DNA of 9,239 nt from Sedimenticola sp. (GTDB lineage Bacteria > Pseudomonadota > Gammaproteobacteria > Chromatiales > Chromatiaceae): contig JAPHUG010000249.1 of NCBI GenBank assembly GCA_026197195.1, positions 1-9,239 of the forward strand, read 5' to 3'. Numbering within the stretch: position 1 is the first letter of the stretch; every line of letters starts with the position of its first letter. Below the pieces are notes generated by a model. It was given only the letters and a program-made list of their open reading frames with translations. It was not told the origin of the DNA and ran no database searches. A program made the translations under genes and the position numbers. Positions 5,308 through 9,239 of this stretch are shown piece after piece.

Positions 5308-6431
5308 AAAAAGTCACCATCGTCGGTGCCGGCTTTGCAGCCCTGACATCTGTTCAGAAACTGCGTGCCGCTGATCCTGCGCTTGAGATCACGCTGGTGG
5401 CCCCCTCACCGGTGTTCAACTATCTCCCTGGCACCATATGGATACCCTCCGGCATACGTGATCCGGATGAGTTACAGATCAATCTGACCCCGTTTTTTCA
5501 ACGACAGAAAGTCAACTTCTTACAGGCTTCAGCGACGGGATTAAAGCAGGACGGGCGCGTCCTGGTAACCGACCAGGGTGAGATTGAAAATGACGGCCTC
5601 ATCATCTGCTCCGGTGGCCGATTTATCAAAAAGCTCCCAGGTATTGAGCATGCTATCACCCCTTGCGAGGGCATTCCGGCTGCTGTAAAGATCCGTGACC
5701 GCCTCAAGGCGATGAGTCAGGGCACGATCGCCGTCGGTTTCTCAGGCAACCCCAAAGAGCCTTCTGCCATGCGGGGAGGGCCGATGTTTGAATTCCTATT
5801 CGGTATCGACCAGCAGTTACGACGGGAAGGACGACGCGACAAATTCAAGCTGATCTTCTTCACCCCGGCCCCCGAACCCGGCAAACGATTGGGGCCCAAG
5901 GCGGTTAAGGGGCTACTCCGGGAGATGAAGAAGCGCGATATTGAGACCCATCTGGGTCACAAGATGAAACAGTTCACAGAGAACAAGGTGGTCACTGAGG
6001 GGGGTGAATTCGAGGCCGATCTCATTCTGTTCATGCCCGGTATGACCGGAAACCAGTGGTTTGATAATACCGATCTGCCCCGTTCTGAGGGTGGCCTGAT
6101 CAAGGCCGATGCCTTGTGCCGGGTTGAGGGATTATCCCAGGTTTATGTTGCAGGCGACTCAGGCAGCTATCCCGGTCCTGACTGGATGCCTAAACAAGCC
6201 CACATGGCGGACCTGCAAGCTGAATCCGCCGCAAAAAATCTGATCGATGAACTGAATGGAAAAGCACCCAGCCACACCTTCAAGGTGGAGCTGTTCTGCA
6301 TTGTCGATAGCCAGACGAGCGGCAGTTTGGTGGCCCGAACACCCCGCTATAATATCGCCCTACCCCAGATGCGGGTTTTCCATTGGCTCAAGCGGCTGTT
6401 CGAGTGGTGGTATTTGCGCCAGTACCGTTAA
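5304..6431 (+). CDS. FAD-dependent oxidoreductase, sulfide:quinone oxidoreductase-like, lacking the central redox cysteine
   Basis: This 375-residue flavoprotein belongs to the SQR/flavocytochrome c sulfide dehydrogenase/NDH-2 superfamily. The N-terminal dinucleotide-binding loop is VTIVGAGFAALTS (G8-x-G10), and the second FAD contact is YVAGDSG at 281-287. FNYLPGTIWIPSG (38-50) is an SQR-like stretch. The C-terminus (about 356-375, VFHWLKRLFEWWYLRQYR) is amphipathic, aromatic and basic, like the helix that docks SQR on the membrane. Cysteines are at 102, 121, 272 and 332. C121 and C332 (in FCIVDSQTSG) fall roughly where SQR has its first and last redox cysteines. The central cysteine, expected just before the GP(x)(Y/F)E motif, is absent: the stretch reads SAMRGGPMFEF. 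A normal trisulfide-type SQR cycle is thus doubtful. GAGGT supports the start. The gene is divergent from yadG and converges on ptsP with eight bases between. The flavoprotein class is sure; the substrate is open. Confidence 0.82.
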   Translation: MKKVTIVGAGFAALTSVQKLRAADPALEITLVAPSPVFNYLPGTIWIPSGIRDPDELQINLTPFFQRQKVNFLQASATGLKQDGRVLVTDQGEIENDGLIICSGGRFIKKLPGIEHAITPCEGIPAAVKIRDRLKAMSQGTIAVGFSGNPKEPSAMRGGPMFEFLFGIDQQLRREGRRDKFKLIFFTPAPEPGKRLGPKAVKGLLREMKKRDIETHLGHKMKQFTENKVVTEGGEFEADLILFMPGMTGNQWFDNTDLPRSEGGLIKADALCRVEGLSQVYVAGDSGSYPGPDWMPKQAHMADLQAESAAKNLIDELNGKAPSHTFKVELFCIVDSQTSGSLVARTPRYNIALPQMRVFHWLKRLFEWWYLRQYR

Positions 6432-6439
6432 TGGATTGA

Positions 6440-8704
6440 CTACTTGCCTGGGCGAACCAACCCGCCCAGGCCCATCTCATCCAGGGCCTTTTCCATCAAC
6501 TCTCTTACTTGGCGGGCATCTGTCATGCGCAGTGCCGCCTGTAGAAGACTCTTTGCCCGCGAACGACTGAAACTGCGGATCACCCATTTGATCTTCAGCA
6601 GACTACCGGCACTCATGCTGAGGCTATCGACCCCCATGCCCAGCAGTAAAATGGCGGCCAGTGGATTACCCGCCAGCTCACCACAGACGCTGACCGGCCG
6701 ACGATAGAGCGCCGCCCCCTCAACAATCTGGGTAATGGCACGTAGCACGGCGGGATGCATATCATCAAAGATATCCGCCACACGGGGATTGTTTCGATCC
6801 ACCGCCAACAGATACTGTGTCAGATCATTGGTACCCACCGAGACAAAATCGACCCGCCGGGCAATCTCATCAATCTGATAGACCGCCGCTGGCACCTCGA
6901 TCATAACGCCCACGGGGGGCATGGAAACCACATACTCCTCTTCAACCAGCTCATCGTAGGCCCGCTGAATCAGCATCTGCAGTTCGTCAACCTCGGACAC
7001 CATACTGACCATCGGTAACATGATCTGCAGGTTATTCAGCCCTATATTGGCGCGAATCATGGCGCGAATCTGGGTCAGAAAGATCTCCGGATGATCCAGT
7101 GAGATTCGCACCCCACGCCAGCCCAGAAAGGGATTGGACTCCGCAAAGGGGAAGTAAGGCAACGGCTTATCACCGCCTATATCAAGGGTACGCAGGATAA
7201 CCGGGCGTGGAGAAAAAGAACTCAATAACTGCCGATAGCTTTCAACCTGAACATCTTCACCGGGAAAACGGTCTCGGGTGATGTAGAGCAGTTCTGTTCG
7301 ATGCAGTCCGACACCCTGTGACTCTTCCAGGCCAACAGTCATGACGTCCGAGATAAGGCCCGTATTCAGATACAGCGGAATGGATGTGCCATCCGTTGTC
7401 TCAGCATCAAGCCCTCTCATCGCCTCCAGGTCATGGGCGATCTCTGACTCTTCTTTGGCCAGGCGTGCATATTCATCACTGACAGACGGATCAGGGGAGA
7501 CATAGACACGCCCACGATAGCCGTCAATGATGACTTCCAGGTCTTCCAGCCGACCGACAGGCAGATCGGTTACACCCATCACGGCAGGTACACCCATTGC
7601 CCGCGCAAGTATGGCCACATGAGAGGAGCTGGACCCCATGGCGGAGACGATACCCGACAGTTTCTCTACCGGTACCTCTGCCAGCTGCACCGCACTGATA
7701 TCCTCGCCCACCAGTATGGTCTTCTCGGGATAGATAACCTCACGGGGCTTGTCCAGCTGCAGATGCATGAGGATGCGCCGTCCCAGGTCCCTGATATCCG
7801 ATGCCCGTTCACGCAAATAGACATCATCCATATTATCGAAGACGCGCGCATGCGCTTCGATCGTATGATGCAAGGCACCCTGCGCCCACTGACCCTGCTC
7901 GATGCGTTCCACTGTCTGACTGACCAGGGTATCGCTACCCAGCATCATCAACAGCGCATCGAAGAGCGCCTGCTCCTCGACTGGCAGTTCTGCGGAGAGC
8001 CGCTCTTTAAGACTTTTCAGCTCTTGTTGGGTGAGCGCAACCGCCTCTTTAAAGGCGCTTATCTCGGCAGCGGGGTCATCGGTATTCCTATCCGGCACCG
8101 CATCCAGATCTGCCAGCTGATAGGCTACGACCGCCCGGCCGGTTGCCACACCCGGCGCACTGGGTTGACCACTCAGATAACGGTTCAGCGGACTACGGGT
8201 ATGCTGTATCTGGTCCAGTTCGCCACTGGCCCTGGCGTAGGTGATAGCCCCCGCCAGCTGTGCTGCCAGGGTAAATAGAAAGGTGACCTCATTATCATCA
8301 AACTTGCGGGGTTTAACCTGCCTGACCACCAACACACCCAACACCTTGCGATTCTGGATGATCGGCACACCGAGAAAACCACGGTACTGGGTTTCGCCGG
8401 TGGCATGAATGAAGAGATAACGGGGATGTTCTGTGGCGTCATCAAGATTCAATGGCTCTGCCCGCTCACAGACCAGGCCCACCAGGCCCCGGTGCATGGG
8501 CAGGCTGACCTTGCCCACTGACTCAGGGTTCAGTCCCTCCGTCGCCAGCAGGATATGCTCCCGACGATCAAAATCAGTCAGATAGACAGAACAGACATCC
8601 GCCTTGATCGCCTGTTTGACTCGCTGCACGATCAAGCGCAGCGCTTCTCCCAGATCGGGGGCAGCGTTGACCTCCTGGACAATGCGATGAAGGATCTCCA
8701 GCAC
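6440..8704 (-). CDS. ptsP: Phosphoenolpyruvate-protein phosphotransferase PtsP (Enzyme I-Ntr) with GAF domain
   Basis: This 754-residue cytoplasmic enzyme takes phosphate from phosphoenolpyruvate and passes it to NPr, starting the nitrogen-related PTS relay; it does not transport sugar itself. Residues 1-160 are a GAF domain like that of E. coli PtsP (AIKADVCSVYLTDFDRREH, FLGVPIIQNRKVLGVLVVRQ), which in the family senses nitrogen status. The Enzyme I N-terminal domain spans about 175-400, with the phosphohistidine H362 in SSSSHVAILARAMGVPAVMG. The PEP-binding barrel covers about 425-735: RTLDIGGDKPLP (505-516), GWRGVRISLDHPE, SVGTNDLTQY (622-631) and catalytic C674 in VSVCGELAGNP. Length is normal (E. 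coli 748). The start is a GTG at 8704, which gives the family N-terminus MLEILHRIV and lies six bases after the rppH stop. The rppH-ptsP order is conserved in gammaproteobacteria. All key residues are present. Confidence 0.96.
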   Translation of the reverse strand: MLEILHRIVQEVNAAPDLGEALRLIVQRVKQAIKADVCSVYLTDFDRREHILLATEGLNPESVGKVSLPMHRGLVGLVCERAEPLNLDDATEHPRYLFIHATGETQYRGFLGVPIIQNRKVLGVLVVRQVKPRKFDDNEVTFLFTLAAQLAGAITYARASGELDQIQHTRSPLNRYLSGQPSAPGVATGRAVVAYQLADLDAVPDRNTDDPAAEISAFKEAVALTQQELKSLKERLSAELPVEEQALFDALLMMLGSDTLVSQTVERIEQGQWAQGALHHTIEAHARVFDNMDDVYLRERASDIRDLGRRILMHLQLDKPREVIYPEKTILVGEDISAVQLAEVPVEKLSGIVSAMGSSSSHVAILARAMGVPAVMGVTDLPVGRLEDLEVIIDGYRGRVYVSPDPSVSDEYARLAKEESEIAHDLEAMRGLDAETTDGTSIPLYLNTGLISDVMTVGLEESQGVGLHRTELLYITRDRFPGEDVQVESYRQLLSSFSPRPVILRTLDIGGDKPLPYFPFAESNPFLGWRGVRISLDHPEIFLTQIRAMIRANIGLNNLQIMLPMVSMVSEVDELQMLIQRAYDELVEEEYVVSMPPVGVMIEVPAAVYQIDEIARRVDFVSVGTNDLTQYLLAVDRNNPRVADIFDDMHPAVLRAITQIVEGAALYRRPVSVCGELAGNPLAAILLLGMGVDSLSMSAGSLLKIKWVIRSFSRSRAKSLLQAALRMTDARQVRELMEKALDEMGLGGLVRPGK

Positions 8705-8710
8705 TACCCG

Positions 8711-9235
8711 TTACCGCCTGTTCTGACGCAGATAGTTGGCCTGAGCACGGCTCGGCGCGCCATCTGGAAATAACAGGGGTGCCAACTCCTCAAGAGCCTG
8801 CACATAAACCTTGCGCTTAAAATAGACCACCTCACGCAACGGATGCCAATATTTTACCCAACGCCAACCATCAAATTCCGGTTTCGGGGCGTGATCAAGA
8901 CAAAAGTCCGTCTCATCACATAACACCCTAAGCAGATACCAGAGCTGTTTCTGGCCGATGCAGAGCGGCTTGCAGTGATGCCTTAAAAAACGCTTCGGCA
9001 AGCGATATTTAAGCCAATCGGCCGTCACACCCACCAGTTCAACCTGGTGTTGTTTCAGCCCTACTTCCTCTTCCAGTTCACGGTACATCGCCTGTTCAGG
9101 CGTCTCTCCATCGTTTATACCGCCTTGGGGGAACTGCCAAGCATCCTGCCCTATACGTCTACCCCAGAAAAGCTGTCGCTGCTGATTGCAAAGTATGATA
9201 CCAACGTTAGGTCTATAACCTTCTGAATCAATCAA
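8711..9235 (-). CDS. rppH: RNA pyrophosphohydrolase RppH (Nudix hydrolase), TTG start
   Basis: RppH removes pyrophosphate from the 5' end of mRNA, which makes the transcript a target for RNase E decay. The 174-residue product follows E. coli RppH closely: [13 protein letters not shown] at the N-terminus, [12 protein letters not shown], the Nudix box from G38 to L60 with catalytic E53, E56 and E57, [14 protein letters not shown] (89-102) and [18 protein letters not shown]. The last ~20 residues (about 155-174) are a basic tail. The start is a TTG at 9235-9233: no ATG or GTG is in frame nearby, and this start gives the same residue numbering for the catalytic glutamates as E. coli. Only four bases upstream are visible, so the ribosome binding site and promoter are outside the window. 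ptsP follows after six bases and is probably co-transcribed. Identity is near certain; the exact start is very likely. Confidence 0.96.
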   Translation of the reverse strand: MIDSEGYRPNVGIILCNQQRQLFWGRRIGQDAWQFPQGGINDGETPEQAMYRELEEEVGLKQHQVELVGVTADWLKYRLPKRFLRHHCKPLCIGQKQLWYLLRVLCDETDFCLDHAPKPEFDGWRWVKYWHPLREVVYFKRKVYVQALEELAPLLFPDGAPSRAQANYLRQNRR

Positions 9236-9239
9236 AAGA

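Noticed and set aside
7619..8278. 219-codon open frame on the plus strand inside ptsP
   Set aside because: It is antisense to well-conserved ptsP coding sequence, shows no recognisable domain, and has the His/Gln/Arg-rich composition of a shadow frame.

Overview
The window holds eight protein-coding genes on both strands of what looks like a chromosomal segment from a gammaproteobacterium. RppH, PtsP, the YadG/YadH pair and MobB all resemble their Escherichia coli counterparts over their visible length, and the rppH-ptsP gene order is the enterobacterial one. An SQR-like flavoprotein and a two-component pair of the 'proteobacterial dedicated sortase' type point towards a marine or sulfur-oxidising lineage (for example Chromatiales or Sedimenticola/Thiodiazotropha-like). 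That placement is inference; there is no rRNA or other taxonomic marker.

Layout. Positions 2-382 (+) are the 3' part of mobB (molybdenum cofactor guanylation adapter), cut by the window edge. After a 116-bp gap rich in TTAG/CTAA half-sites come pdsR and pdsS (499-3311, +), an OmpR-type response regulator and a large membrane sensor kinase that overlap by ATGA. Twelve bases further, on the opposite strand, lie yadH and yadG (3324-5026, -), the permease and ATPase of an ABC-2 exporter, also overlapping by ATGA. A 277-bp divergent intergenic region (5027-5303) follows. It carries a fair sigma70-like promoter for yadGH, a short inverted repeat in the yadG leader, and a possible 49-codon basic small ORF. 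That small ORF has its own Shine-Dalgarno and ends with an ATGA overlap on the next gene, the SQR-like FAD oxidoreductase (5304-6431, +). Eight bases after this gene, on the minus strand, ends ptsP (6440-8704), preceded by rppH (8711-9235). The two are six bases apart and use GTG and TTG starts.

How the genes fit together. There is no single pathway. PdsR/PdsS would control a Gram-negative sortase system, but no sortase, OmpA-like PdsO or LPXTG-type target is present here, so the regulators are separated from their expected partners. RppH (mRNA 5'-end processing) and PtsP (first phosphotransferase of the nitrogen PTS) form a conserved regulatory operon. YadGH is a conserved exporter of unclear substrate. 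The flavoprotein resembles sulfide:quinone oxidoreductase but lacks the central redox cysteine.

The points most worth following up are the predicted CBM9-like periplasmic sensor domain of PdsS, the missing cysteine in the SQR-like protein, the small ORF fused by overlap to it, and the repeated half-sites upstream of pdsR. No mobile element, CRISPR array, tRNA or rRNA is seen.
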